Assembly (NCBI GenBank): GCA_910585665.1
Contig: CAJUFI010000031.1
Location: 1-22,242, forward strand
Reading direction: 5' to 3'
Source: an uncultured Acetatifactor sp.
Lineage (GTDB): Bacteria; Bacillota; Clostridia; Lachnospirales; Lachnospiraceae
Length of the DNA stretch: 22,242 nt
Shown: piece by piece, positions 7,885 to 15,906 of the stretch
Layout of the letters: each line of letters starts with the position of its first letter
How positions within the stretch are numbered: position 1 is the stretch's first letter
Notes under the pieces: model-generated
What the model was told of the DNA's origin: nothing
Databases searched by the model: none
Seen by the model: the letters and a program-made list of their open reading frames with translations, nothing else
Position numbers and translations under genes: made by a program

Positions 7885-10389
7885 ATGAAAAAGGGACAAA
7901 AGAAGAAATACATCAGCGCCAGGAGGCGTGGCTCCCGGGGAATCATCACCGTGTTCGTCACGCTGATCATGGTCCCAGTGGTGGCCATCACCGGCATCAT
8001 GGTGGACGTGTCGCGGCTGAAGCTGTACAGCTCCCAGGCGGTCATGGCGGCGGATGCCTATGGGGAAGTCATCCTGAGCGAGTTCGACAACCTGTTGAAG
8101 GAGCTGTACGGACTTTTTTCCGTCACCCAGAATAAAGAGGGGCTGGCGGCCATCGACACGCTGGCGAAGCACATGGGCTATTCCTTCAATCCCAACGGGG
8201 ACAAGAAAGGGCTATCCGGCTTCATGCCCTATCAGGACGCGGACGTGGTGCTGACATACGAGAAGGTGCCCGGAGCCAGCCTGTCGGACAACAATGTGCT
8301 GATGACCCAGATCGCGGCTTTCATGAAATACCGCGTGGTACAGGAGGCGCTGGAGGCCGGAGGGATATTGGACACCCTGGGCGAGTTCGATTCCCTGGAC
8401 AGCGACATGGACGCCATGGAAAGCCGCAATGAAATCACGGACAGCTGCTCGAAAGCGCTGGGCCAGATTGACGACTATTACCAGGAGCTGAAGAAGCTGG
8501 CTGCCTACCCGGATTATATAGAAGAGAGACAGGAAGCCTTTGAGGGCTACAGCAAGGAACTGACTGATATCGCCAAAAGCGATGAATATGCCGCATATGT
8601 GGAATATCTTGAAGACAAGACTGACATAGACGCGGCCAAGGAAAAATATGACCGGATTGCCGAGGGGAACGCCGCCGATGATGAGACCATGACCGCCGAG
8701 GAGCAGGAACTCTACGAAAAGTACGTGGACGTGGAGGCCTACAAGGAGGATCTGGAGGAGCAGCTGGAGGATTACGAGACCGCAGCCGGCGACAATTCCG
8801 GAGATCCCATCCACTTCGACAATACCAAGGAGACGATCCAGAATCTGGAGAAACATGCCAAAGAACTGGAAAAGACCCTGAAGACCCTGGATGAGCAGGT
8901 AGAAAAGCTGCAGGGCCAGCTGGAGAGCTGCTCGGAGGAGGTAAAGGAAGGAATCCGGACGGAAATCGAGGACCTGAAAAAAATCACAGAGCATACAGAT
9001 GACTTCATGGGCACCTATGTACTGATAGAGACCACCCATAAGGACATCCAGAACAACGCGGACAATCAGGAGCTGATGGAGGAGGAAGTCCCCAAGCTTG
9101 ACACGGTGAAAGAGAACCTGCTCACAGGAAACGTGGAGCCGGGGGATTCCTACTGGGCCAAGACGGTCACCCTTCTATGGTACGATTTTCTGGAAGACGG
9201 AGGGAAAAAAGACTTCTACCAGAAGCTGAAGGAAATCTGCGAAAGCGAAAGCGACGGCGACGAGGAAGGCGACAAGAAGGCCGGAGACAAAAAGAAGAAA
9301 GAGGCGGAGGAAGCCAGGAAAAAAGCGGAAAAGGAACTGGAGGGGGACGAGGAGACCGGCGCCAGGGACATCACGGCGGAACTGGCCGGCCAGCTTGGCA
9401 GCAACGGCGCGTCGGGCAATGTGCCCAGCCTTACGGATTACTTCTCCGGCGGCCTGTCCTTCGAGAAGCTGGCGCAGGCCGGCAGCCAGGTGGTGGACAG
9501 GATTCTGCTGGCTTTCTATGATTTCGGCATGTTCTCCAGCCGAGTATCGGGAGTCAGGCCGGAGGGGGAGGAGGCTCCCGCAGGCGGAGATTCCGAAGAG
9601 TACGCGGATTACAGCCTGACGAAGGTGAAGATGTCGAAGGATGTCAATTACCTCTACGGAGCGGAGCTGGAATATCTGCTGGGCGGATACAATTCCTCCG
9701 TGTCGAACCTGAACCATACCAGGAACATCATCTGCGGCGTGCGGCTGGCCATGAACTTCGCGTCTTCCTACAGCGTCCGTGAGGTGAATGAAACCATCAC
9801 CACGATTGCCGATACGGCGGCCAAAGCGGTGGCGGCTACCGGCGTCGGCGCGGCTGCGGCGCCTCTGGTACGGGTGGCCGTGAGCGGAGCCCTGCGCCTG
9901 GCCTTCGCCACCATGGAGACGGCTGCGGACTGGAGCAGCCTGAAAGCGCGCAAGAGCGTGGTGCTGTTCAAGCGGAAATTCGATGAGCTGGAGACGGTGG
10001 ATGCCCTGAGAGGCCTGCTGGGGGAAGAGTTCGGGAAGAAATACGGTTCAGGAAGCTCAGACAAGAAAAGCTTTTCGCTTACCTATGAGAATTATCTGTT
10101 CGTGCTGATCTGCCTGTTGGTGGACGATAATACTTTGCTGTCCCGGACATCCAACCTGATCACCCTGAACGTGAACCAGGCCCAGAACAGCGGGGATACC
10201 CTTTCCACCTTAAGCTTCAAGATGGCGGATACCGTCACGGCGGTGGAGGCCACCTGCAAGGTCAAGGAGGACTTCGTGGTGCTTCCGAAGAATATCCTGG
10301 AACTGTACCTGAAAGGCACAGGCACGGAGTCTCTGATCAATGTGCTGGAGGATCATTATTTCGGCTACTCCATCATACGGGGCTATTGA
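7885..10389 (+). CDS. Large TadG-like membrane protein with coiled coil (DUF5702-like)
   Basis: This 834-aa protein starts with a Lys/Arg-rich leader and a single helix (about 20-42) in the pattern RGIITVFVTLIMVPVVAI, followed by VDVSRLKLYSSQAVMAADAY, as in TadG-like N-termini of Tad loci. The outer part has long coiled-coil stretches (roughly 190-420) and a very acidic/basic low-complexity region near 455-500, then a globular C-terminal region with small hydrophobic segments. Clostridial Tad loci carry similar proteins; I believe the family is DUF5702, unverified. I prefer ATG 7885, preceded by AAAGGAAG, over ATG 7870. It probably forms a periplasmic-side or surface scaffold for the pilus; that is inference. 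Confidence 0.7.
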   Translation: MKKGQKKKYISARRRGSRGIITVFVTLIMVPVVAITGIMVDVSRLKLYSSQAVMAADAYGEVILSEFDNLLKELYGLFSVTQNKEGLAAIDTLAKHMGYSFNPNGDKKGLSGFMPYQDADVVLTYEKVPGASLSDNNVLMTQIAAFMKYRVVQEALEAGGILDTLGEFDSLDSDMDAMESRNEITDSCSKALGQIDDYYQELKKLAAYPDYIEERQEAFEGYSKELTDIAKSDEYAAYVEYLEDKTDIDAAKEKYDRIAEGNAADDETMTAEEQELYEKYVDVEAYKEDLEEQLEDYETAAGDNSGDPIHFDNTKETIQNLEKHAKELEKTLKTLDEQVEKLQGQLESCSEEVKEGIRTEIEDLKKITEHTDDFMGTYVLIETTHKDIQNNADNQELMEEEVPKLDTVKENLLTGNVEPGDSYWAKTVTLLWYDFLEDGGKKDFYQKLKEICESESDGDEEGDKKAGDKKKKEAEEARKKAEKELEGDEETGARDITAELAGQLGSNGASGNVPSLTDYFSGGLSFEKLAQAGSQVVDRILLAFYDFGMFSSRVSGVRPEGEEAPAGGDSEEYADYSLTKVKMSKDVNYLYGAELEYLLGGYNSSVSNLNHTRNIICGVRLAMNFASSYSVREVNETITTIADTAAKAVAATGVGAAAAPLVRVAVSGALRLAFATMETAADWSSLKARKSVVLFKRKFDELETVDALRGLLGEEFGKKYGSGSSDKKSFSLTYENYLFVLICLLVDDNTLLSRTSNLITLNVNQAQNSGDTLSTLSFKMADTVTAVEATCKVKEDFVVLPKNILELYLKGTGTESLINVLEDHYFGYSIIRGY

Positions 10390-10456
10390 GGGATTCAGTA
10401 AAAGCAAAGCGGAAAAGCATGGGGACATTTCAGGTGAGTATCAGAGAGGACGGCAT

Positions 10457-11272
10457 ATGACAGGGCGGAAGAGAAAGCGGGAAGCAGGGATGATTACAGT
10501 GGAAGGGGTCCTGAGCCTGGTTCCCTTCATCATCGTGATCCTGGGGATCATATCTTTTATCAATATTTTTGCAGTGCACAACAAGATACAGTATGCCCTG
10601 TACCAGATAGGGAGCGAGCTGTCCTGTTACACGTACTTCTACCAGGCTCTGGGTGTTCGGGCGGCGGATCTGAAGCTGAAGGAGGACACCGATGCCAACA
10701 CGGAGAAGCTGGACGGAGCTATGGAAGATCTGGAGGAGTTCCTGTCGGAAGTCAACAGCTTTGAGGACAATGTCAGCGATGTAATGGACAATCCGGCATC
10801 CGGCGCGGTGGAGCTGGAGGACATCATCGAACAGGGAAAGGATGTCTTGCAGCAGGGCACGCAGCTGGCGCAGACCGGAAGGGAACTGATTAGCGACCCC
10901 AAGGCGCTGCTCCGGGGCTTCATTTATCTCGGCGCGGAGAAATTGGAGAACAGCGCGAAATCTTTTGTGCTGGAAATCATTTCCAATGGGATGATGAGCG
11001 TCTATCTGGACGGAAGCTTCTCCGGGCATATGCCCATGACGGCAGATGAGTACCTGAAATATTACGGAGTCAAAGACGGCATGAGCGGACTGGATTTTGG
11101 CAACAGTGAGCTGTTCAGCGATGAGAAATACCGCATGATTGATATTGTGGTGGAATATGACATCGAGGTGTATATCCTGAAACTTTTTTTCAAGGATCCC
11201 ACCATCCATGTGGTGCAGAGGTGCTCCATGCCTGCATGGCTGGACGGGGACGGGGTCACTTATTCCAAGTGA
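10457..11272 (+). CDS. Second TadE-like minor pilin
   Basis: This 271-aa protein has a short basic leader, KRKREAG, then MITVEGVLSLVPFIIVILGI, which places Glu at +5 after the glycine, the hallmark of prepilin-peptidase substrates. A membrane helix is followed by a mostly helical, acidic outer domain with likely coiled-coil segments. The open frame extends upstream to 10340 inside the previous gene, but ATG 10457 has AGAGGA at 7-nt spacing and gives the expected pilin-like N-terminus. It is one of three probable peptidase substrates in the operon. The exact function, such as pilus initiation or anchoring, cannot be read. Confidence 0.75.
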   Translation: MTGRKRKREAGMITVEGVLSLVPFIIVILGIISFINIFAVHNKIQYALYQIGSELSCYTYFYQALGVRAADLKLKEDTDANTEKLDGAMEDLEEFLSEVNSFEDNVSDVMDNPASGAVELEDIIEQGKDVLQQGTQLAQTGRELISDPKALLRGFIYLGAEKLENSAKSFVLEIISNGMMSVYLDGSFSGHMPMTADEYLKYYGVKDGMSGLDFGNSELFSDEKYRMIDIVVEYDIEVYILKLFFKDPTIHVVQRCSMPAWLDGDGVTYSK

Positions 11273-11339
11273 CGGCCCGCAGGCGTGCGGCGGCGATGTC
11301 CTTATGAAACCTGGAGAAACCAGGAACGAGGAGGGAGAG

Positions 11340-11999
11340 ATGGCGGGTTATATGACATTGGTTCTGGGGATGATCCTTCTGCCCTGTCTCTATGGGGGGA
11401 GCATGGTGTTGTACCGGGATTCCTTTCAGGAGGAGAGGAACCGGAGCCGAATCCCGCTTCGGACAGGGAGGGAGCTTGCGGTGATGCTGCTGGGGGAGCT
11501 GGCGCTTGTGCGGGTGTGGTGGACCCTGGGGAAGTGCTCCGTGCTGGAAGTGCGGTTCCAGCTCCTGTTCGTGATGCTGGCCGGGATGACGTTTTTCTGT
11601 ATGACGGATTTCTGGGAACAGATTGTGCCCAACAGGATGCTGCTCCTGTTGATGCTGGTGTTCCTTCTGATTCTGGGTTGGCAGGGCATACGGGATGGAG
11701 AGGCGCTTTTCCGATTGCTGCCCTCTGTTGTGCTGGGGCTGCTGTTCAGCATGATTTCATTCGGCCTGGGGTATCTGCTCAGCCATGGCAGCATGGGGGC
11801 GGGGGACGTGAAGCTTGCCCTGGTCATGGGGCTGTATCTGACAGGGGAGTACGTGGTGGGCGCGGTCTTCTACGGCTGCATCGCCAGCGCGGCGTATTCC
11901 CTGGTGCAGCTGGCCCGGAAGAAACTGTCCCGCAAGGACACGATTCCTTTTGTGCCTTTTTTGTACCTGGGGCTGATCATCAGATATTTGGTAGGATAG
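11340..11999 (+). CDS. Catalytic half of a split prepilin peptidase (A24 family)
   Basis: This 219-aa integral membrane protein contains the aspartyl protease half of type IV prepilin peptidases. The two catalytic aspartates are visible: D90 in MTDFWEQIVPN and D156 in MGAGDVKLA, the GxGD motif. A C-terminal IPFVPFLYLG motif also matches the family. No Cys4 loop is present; instead the N-terminus has a single hydrophobic segment. The missing half matches the separate minus-strand gene at 1682-2164. AGGAGGG directly before ATG 11340 supports this start over ATG 11304. It would cleave the leaders of the pilin and minor pilins encoded just upstream. FlaK/TadV-type peptidases are also short, so it may work alone. 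Confidence 0.85.
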   Translation: MAGYMTLVLGMILLPCLYGGSMVLYRDSFQEERNRSRIPLRTGRELAVMLLGELALVRVWWTLGKCSVLEVRFQLLFVMLAGMTFFCMTDFWEQIVPNRMLLLLMLVFLLILGWQGIRDGEALFRLLPSVVLGLLFSMISFGLGYLLSHGSMGAGDVKLALVMGLYLTGEYVVGAVFYGCIASAAYSLVQLARKKLSRKDTIPFVPFLYLGLIIRYLVG

Positions 12000-12007
12000 G
12001 TGAGAGT

Positions 12008-13345
12008 ATGGCGAAGAAGAAAAGCATAGTGAAAAGGACCAAGGGCGCTGCCGGGGGGATTCTGGCGGCAATGCTTGCCGCAGGGTGGCTGATGGCGGCC
12101 TATACGGCGCTGGCCCACGATGAAGTGCGGGAGCAGGACGCGATGATCGCCGTGGCCAGGGAGTACCTGGAAGACAAGCTGTATGTGCGGGCGGCGGCTC
12201 AGTATCAGTCGGCTCTGGCGGCCTATGACACGGAGAATGACCTGCGCTACGAGGGCGAGCTCCTTGCCCTGTATCAGGAAGGCGGCATGACGGAGGAGTA
12301 CTATGCGCTGATCAGGAAACGCATAGGCACAGGGGACGCTGCCATGGAAGAGTATCTGGAGCTGGCGGGGGCTTACGCCCGGGAGGAATCGGTGAACAAG
12401 GCGATACCCGTCCTGCGGCAGGGCATGGAAGCTTACGGGGACCAGGCTCTGGTGGATCTCTATGAATCCCTCTGCTATGGATATGAAATCTCCGGAACTG
12501 CCTTCAGCCAGGTGGGCATGCCCTCGTCGGACTGGTATATCCCGGCTTTCGACGGCGAGCATTGGGGCTACATCAGAACCAACGGCAAGACGCTCCTGGA
12601 TTTCCTCTATGAGGAGGCCACCTGCTTTGCGGGGAATTACGCCGTGGTCAGGCTGGACGGCACTTACATTTTGATTGATAAGGACGGGTACTGGAACGCG
12701 GTGGACAAAAACGGGCTGGACGAAGTGACTGCTATCTGCGGGAGAAGGATCATCGGCGTGAAGGACGGCCGGTATGCCGTCTACAGCAATACCTTCGTAC
12801 AGCAAGGCAGCGAAACCTACGACAAGGCCTACTTAAGCGACAATGGGCTGGTGGCCGTGCAGAAGGACGGCAGATGGGCCATATTGGATGAGGACCTGCA
12901 GCAGGTCACAGAGTACCGGTTCACGGACGTGGCGGTGAACAGCAAGGGACAGGTCTTTTATGGGAACTATGCCGTGGTGGCGGACGAAGGGGGCTATTAT
13001 CTGATCGACAAAGCAGGGGAGGCCTGGTTCGAGGAGCGCTTCGCCGATGCGAAAGGGATAGAGGAAGGCCTGTTCGCCGTGGCGGACAGCTCTGGGAGAT
13101 GGGGATTCGCCAATGAGAAGGGGGAGCTGGTGGTGGACTACCAATATGAGGACGCGTATTCCTTCTCCAACCGCCTGGCCGCCGTGAAATACGCTGGTAA
13201 ATGGGGATATGTCAACAAATATGGCACGATGGTCATCGAGGCGCAGTTCCAGCAGGCCTGGCCCTTCCTGGCAGGCAGCAGCCTGGTGACAGACGACCTG
13301 GGAAACTACAAAGTGCTGAAACTGAAATATTATAGTTTATTTTAA
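12008..13345 (+). CDS. Membrane-anchored WG-repeat protein
   Basis: This 445-aa protein has a basic N-terminus, one membrane helix (about 15-36), a helical TPR-like stretch (about 45-165) and a C-terminal region of WG (KWG) repeats, seen in WGYIRTNGKTLLD, RWAILDEDLQ, RWGFANEKGELVVDYQYEDA and KWGYVNKYGTMVIEAQFQ. WG repeats form beta-rich binding domains of mostly unknown ligand. The topology suggests the repeats lie outside the membrane. ATG 12008 starts 8 bp after the peptidase stop behind AGGTGAG, indicating translational coupling; the frame is open further upstream without a better site. It may sense or bind an envelope component, and it stands at the junction of the pilus genes and the signalling genes. 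Confidence 0.8.
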   Translation: MAKKKSIVKRTKGAAGGILAAMLAAGWLMAAYTALAHDEVREQDAMIAVAREYLEDKLYVRAAAQYQSALAAYDTENDLRYEGELLALYQEGGMTEEYYALIRKRIGTGDAAMEEYLELAGAYAREESVNKAIPVLRQGMEAYGDQALVDLYESLCYGYEISGTAFSQVGMPSSDWYIPAFDGEHWGYIRTNGKTLLDFLYEEATCFAGNYAVVRLDGTYILIDKDGYWNAVDKNGLDEVTAICGRRIIGVKDGRYAVYSNTFVQQGSETYDKAYLSDNGLVAVQKDGRWAILDEDLQQVTEYRFTDVAVNSKGQVFYGNYAVVADEGGYYLIDKAGEAWFEERFADAKGIEEGLFAVADSSGRWGFANEKGELVVDYQYEDAYSFSNRLAAVKYAGKWGYVNKYGTMVIEAQFQQAWPFLAGSSLVTDDLGNYKVLKLKYYSLF

Positions 13346-13364
13346 GAAGATGCCGGGTGGGGAT

Positions 13365-13400
13365 ATGCGGAACTGGAAAACAGCAGATGCGGAACTGGAA
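13365..13400 (+). repeat. 14-bp direct repeat before the FHA gene
   Basis: ATGCGGAACTGGAA occurs at 13365-13378 and again, exactly, at 13387-13400, a spacing of 22 bp. It ends just before the AGGAGG (13403-13408) of the FHA gene. It may be a recent small duplication or a binding site; nothing decides between them. Confidence 0.7.
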
Positions 13401-13413
13401 TAGGAGGAAAACG

Positions 13414-14811
13414 ATGCTGACAGATGTGGTGATTGCAAACAGGAATTATACCAGGCTCAGTGTAGCTGAGAATGAGACAGTGGACGAAATCGCGCTGAAA
13501 GTGATGAAACAGGACTGCCCGGATTTTCTGCTGCCTATCAGGACGCTGGAAATCGACGGCGAGATGGAGATTCGTTATGAGCAGCAGGAGGGCGTGAGGC
13601 TCTGCTACAGTTCCCTGAAGATGAGTAAAAAGGAATTCACAGCCCTGCTGGAGAACATGCTCATGCCCTTCAAGGTATGCGACGACTGGTTCCTGGACTA
13701 TCATAATATTCTGCTGGACGCCAACTATATCCTTCTGGGAAGGAACGACCATTCCGTGAAGTACATCTATGTGCCTGTGGCGGAGTATGCCCGCAATGAC
13801 GGGGAAATCGTGGATTTCTTCAGCAATCTCGTCCTGAAGGCGGACATCCAGGACGATTCCCGCTTCTGCATAGAGCTGCTGCGGGTGCTGAAAGGGGACA
13901 ATTCCAATCTGATGACCCTTCTGGATTTCATTTCCCGCGGCAGCGCTGCTCCGGCGAAAGAGCAGGCTCCGGAGGCACCGAGGCAGGAAAGCATATCGGC
14001 GAAAGTGTCCTCCACCGTGAAGGAGACGCTGTCTTCCCTACAGAAAACCGTAAAGGAGCCGCCCCATGAAGCCGAGCCTTTCGAGAAAAAAGAAAGAAGC
14101 GCAGACAGCCCGGCCCGACCAGGGCAGTCAACGGGGGAGTTCGGCAAGCAGGACGTACAGGGACAGCTTGTGGGAAGCCTGTTCGAGGAAGAGGACGAGG
14201 AGCCGGACAAGAAGAAGTCCAAAGGGAAACCGACCAGGCCTGCCAAGGAAAAGGGAAAAGCGAAACCGGCCAAAAGCGGAGGCCTGCTGGATATCTTCAA
14301 AGGGAAATCAAAGGGAGAAGCAGAGCAGTCTGCTCCTTCTGCCGCCGCGGATGGCTATGGGCGGGAGGCGCAGCCGGACAGAACCTTCCGCCAAAGCAGC
14401 GCGCCCCTGGCTCCGGCGTCAGGTGTGGCGGATGACGTGACGGAGATCTGCGCGGAGGAGCAGGACGGTGATGACGGGACGCTGCGTCTGCGGCTGGTGG
14501 ACGGGGCAGGGTACGACTGCCCCAGGCTGGTGGAGATAGATTTGAGCCAGGGCTTTGCCACAGTGGGGAGAAGGGACAAGAACAACCAGGCCCAGTCGGA
14601 CTATAGCTTTGACGCCTCCCTCTCCTTCATCAGCAGAAGACATTTCCGCGTGGAGCGGGAGGGGGATCACTGGGTCATCATCGACCTTGGGTCAGGGAAC
14701 GGCACTTTCGTCAACGGGGAAGCGCTGCTGCCGAATATGAGGCACCCTCTGTTTTCCGGCGACACTGTCATGATATCCGCGAAACGCCGCCTGACCTATC
14801 AGGTATTGTGA
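13414..14811 (+). CDS. FHA-domain phosphothreonine-binding protein
   Basis: This 465-aa protein ends in a forkhead-associated domain (about 350-460), which binds phosphothreonine peptides. The diagnostic residues are present: GRR after strand 3, SRRH, and GSGNGTFVNG. The N-terminal ~170 residues form a separate domain that resembles one common at the front of clostridial FHA proteins (I believe DUF6382, unverified). A long charged, Lys/Glu/Pro-rich linker with a GGLLDIFKGK segment joins them. ATG 13414 follows AGGAGG at ideal spacing. With the phosphatase next door and the kinase downstream it completes a phospho-signalling set, so it probably reads the kinase's phosphothreonines (inference). 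It lacks membrane helices and should be cytoplasmic. Confidence 0.88.
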   Translation: MLTDVVIANRNYTRLSVAENETVDEIALKVMKQDCPDFLLPIRTLEIDGEMEIRYEQQEGVRLCYSSLKMSKKEFTALLENMLMPFKVCDDWFLDYHNILLDANYILLGRNDHSVKYIYVPVAEYARNDGEIVDFFSNLVLKADIQDDSRFCIELLRVLKGDNSNLMTLLDFISRGSAAPAKEQAPEAPRQESISAKVSSTVKETLSSLQKTVKEPPHEAEPFEKKERSADSPARPGQSTGEFGKQDVQGQLVGSLFEEEDEEPDKKKSKGKPTRPAKEKGKAKPAKSGGLLDIFKGKSKGEAEQSAPSAAADGYGREAQPDRTFRQSSAPLAPASGVADDVTEICAEEQDGDDGTLRLRLVDGAGYDCPRLVEIDLSQGFATVGRRDKNNQAQSDYSFDASLSFISRRHFRVEREGDHWVIIDLGSGNGTFVNGEALLPNMRHPLFSGDTVMISAKRRLTYQVL

Positions 14812-14849
14812 AGAAGCGACCATGATCTGGCAGCGGGAAGGTACTGGAT

Positions 14850-15575
14850 ATGAAAGCATATATTGGCTGCATTTCGGACAAGGGGAATTACAGAGAGAAG
14901 AATCAGGATCGGGCAGTCTGCCATATGACGGACCGGAAAGGAGCCTTGCTGGCGGTGGCCTGTGTGTGCGACGGAATCGGCAGTTTTGCCCGAAGCGAAA
15001 TCGCGTCGGAGATGTTGACCGCGGGAGTCAGCAGATGGTTCGAGGGGATGAAGGCTTATTATCCGGACACCATGGACGAGGAGATGCTGGTGGAGGATCT
15101 GGACATCACGGTCAGGGAGTTGAACGAACTGGCATATGAATACCGCAGGGAACATGGAATCGACATCGGATGCACCATGTCCCTGCTTCTTCTGGCGGGC
15201 AGGAACTACCATGTGTTCCATGTAGGAGACAGCAGGATCTATCTTGTCCGGGACGGGATGCAGCAGATTACCAGGGACGAGGTGGTCATGAAGGAGGCAG
15301 GCGGACGGGTGAAGCCCAGGCTGGCGAATTACGTGGGGAAGGACAGGGAACTGTGGATGAGCAGGCTGACGGGGACCCTGGAGGGGAAAGCGGCTTTCCT
15401 GATGGGGTCTGACGGCCTGTTCAAGCAGCTGGCCTATGAGGATGTGGCGGAGGCCATAGGGCGCGTCAAAAGCAGCCGCCATGCCGGGAAAGCCTGCGGG
15501 AGGCTTCTGGAGCTGGTGCTGGAGAGAGGGGAACGGGACAATGTGTCCTGTATTTTGGTGTGCGCTGTGCCCTGA
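14850..15575 (+). CDS. PP2C-family Ser/Thr protein phosphatase
   Basis: This 241-aa metal-dependent phosphatase would remove phosphate from Ser/Thr residues, reversing the downstream kinase. The PP2C signatures appear in order: KNQDRA (about 17-22), VCDGIG (39-44, with Ile for the usual Met), GDSRIYL, MGSDGLF and RDNVSC. The metal-binding aspartates are all retained, so it should be active. It has the compact bacterial PstP/Stp size but no membrane anchor. The start at 14850 has GGGAAGG at 8-nt spacing. It sits directly behind the FHA gene, the order often seen in bacterial kinase-phosphatase-FHA clusters. Confidence 0.92.
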   Translation: MKAYIGCISDKGNYREKNQDRAVCHMTDRKGALLAVACVCDGIGSFARSEIASEMLTAGVSRWFEGMKAYYPDTMDEEMLVEDLDITVRELNELAYEYRREHGIDIGCTMSLLLLAGRNYHVFHVGDSRIYLVRDGMQQITRDEVVMKEAGGRVKPRLANYVGKDRELWMSRLTGTLEGKAAFLMGSDGLFKQLAYEDVAEAIGRVKSSRHAGKACGRLLELVLERGERDNVSCILVCAVP

Positions 15576-15722
15576 CGGATTGAGGGAATCTGGGCCGGAA
15601 GCAGTGAAGCGCAGGGCTGCACGCTGTCCGGCGACATGTGAGGGCAGAGCCGTGCATGGCTGGCTGCTGCCAGAGAAAGCCGGAGACGGTAAGCGGAGAA
15701 GGATGGGCAAAGGAGGTATGAT

Positions 15723-15881
15723 ATGGCTGGTCTGTCGGGAAGCGAGATGCTGCTGTATGGAGGAATCGCGGTGATGGCAGTGGCTGCGGTGGCGGCGATA
15801 GCCTGTGTGGCGGTATTCTGCAGCACGGGACGGAAACTGAAAAGGACACTGGAGCAGAAATACGGGAAACTAAAGCGTTGA
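15723..15881 (+). CDS. 52-aa single-helix membrane microprotein
   Basis: A short frame translates to 52 residues starting MAGLSGSEM, with one strongly hydrophobic helix (about 9-33) containing GGIAVMAVAAVAAIACVAVF, then a basic tail ending in KYGKLKR. AAAGGAGG (AGGAGG at 15711-15716) lies 6 nt before ATG 15723, an excellent site. It ends 25 bp before the kinase gene. The basic tail should stay in the cytoplasm. I recognise no family; it could modulate the kinase in the membrane, or be a small pilus accessory (inference). Coding evidence is the ribosome binding site, hydrophobic pattern and position. Confidence 0.65.
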   Translation: MAGLSGSEMLLYGGIAVMAVAAVAAIACVAVFCSTGRKLKRTLEQKYGKLKR

Positions 15882-15906
15882 GGAAGGGAAAAGGCAGGGG
15901 CGGAAA

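Noticed and set aside
11285..12007. Open upstream extension of the WG-repeat frame across the peptidase gene
   Set aside because: This part is out of phase with the clear peptidase coding sequence and has no family match; ATG 12008 gives a normal membrane-anchor N-terminus.
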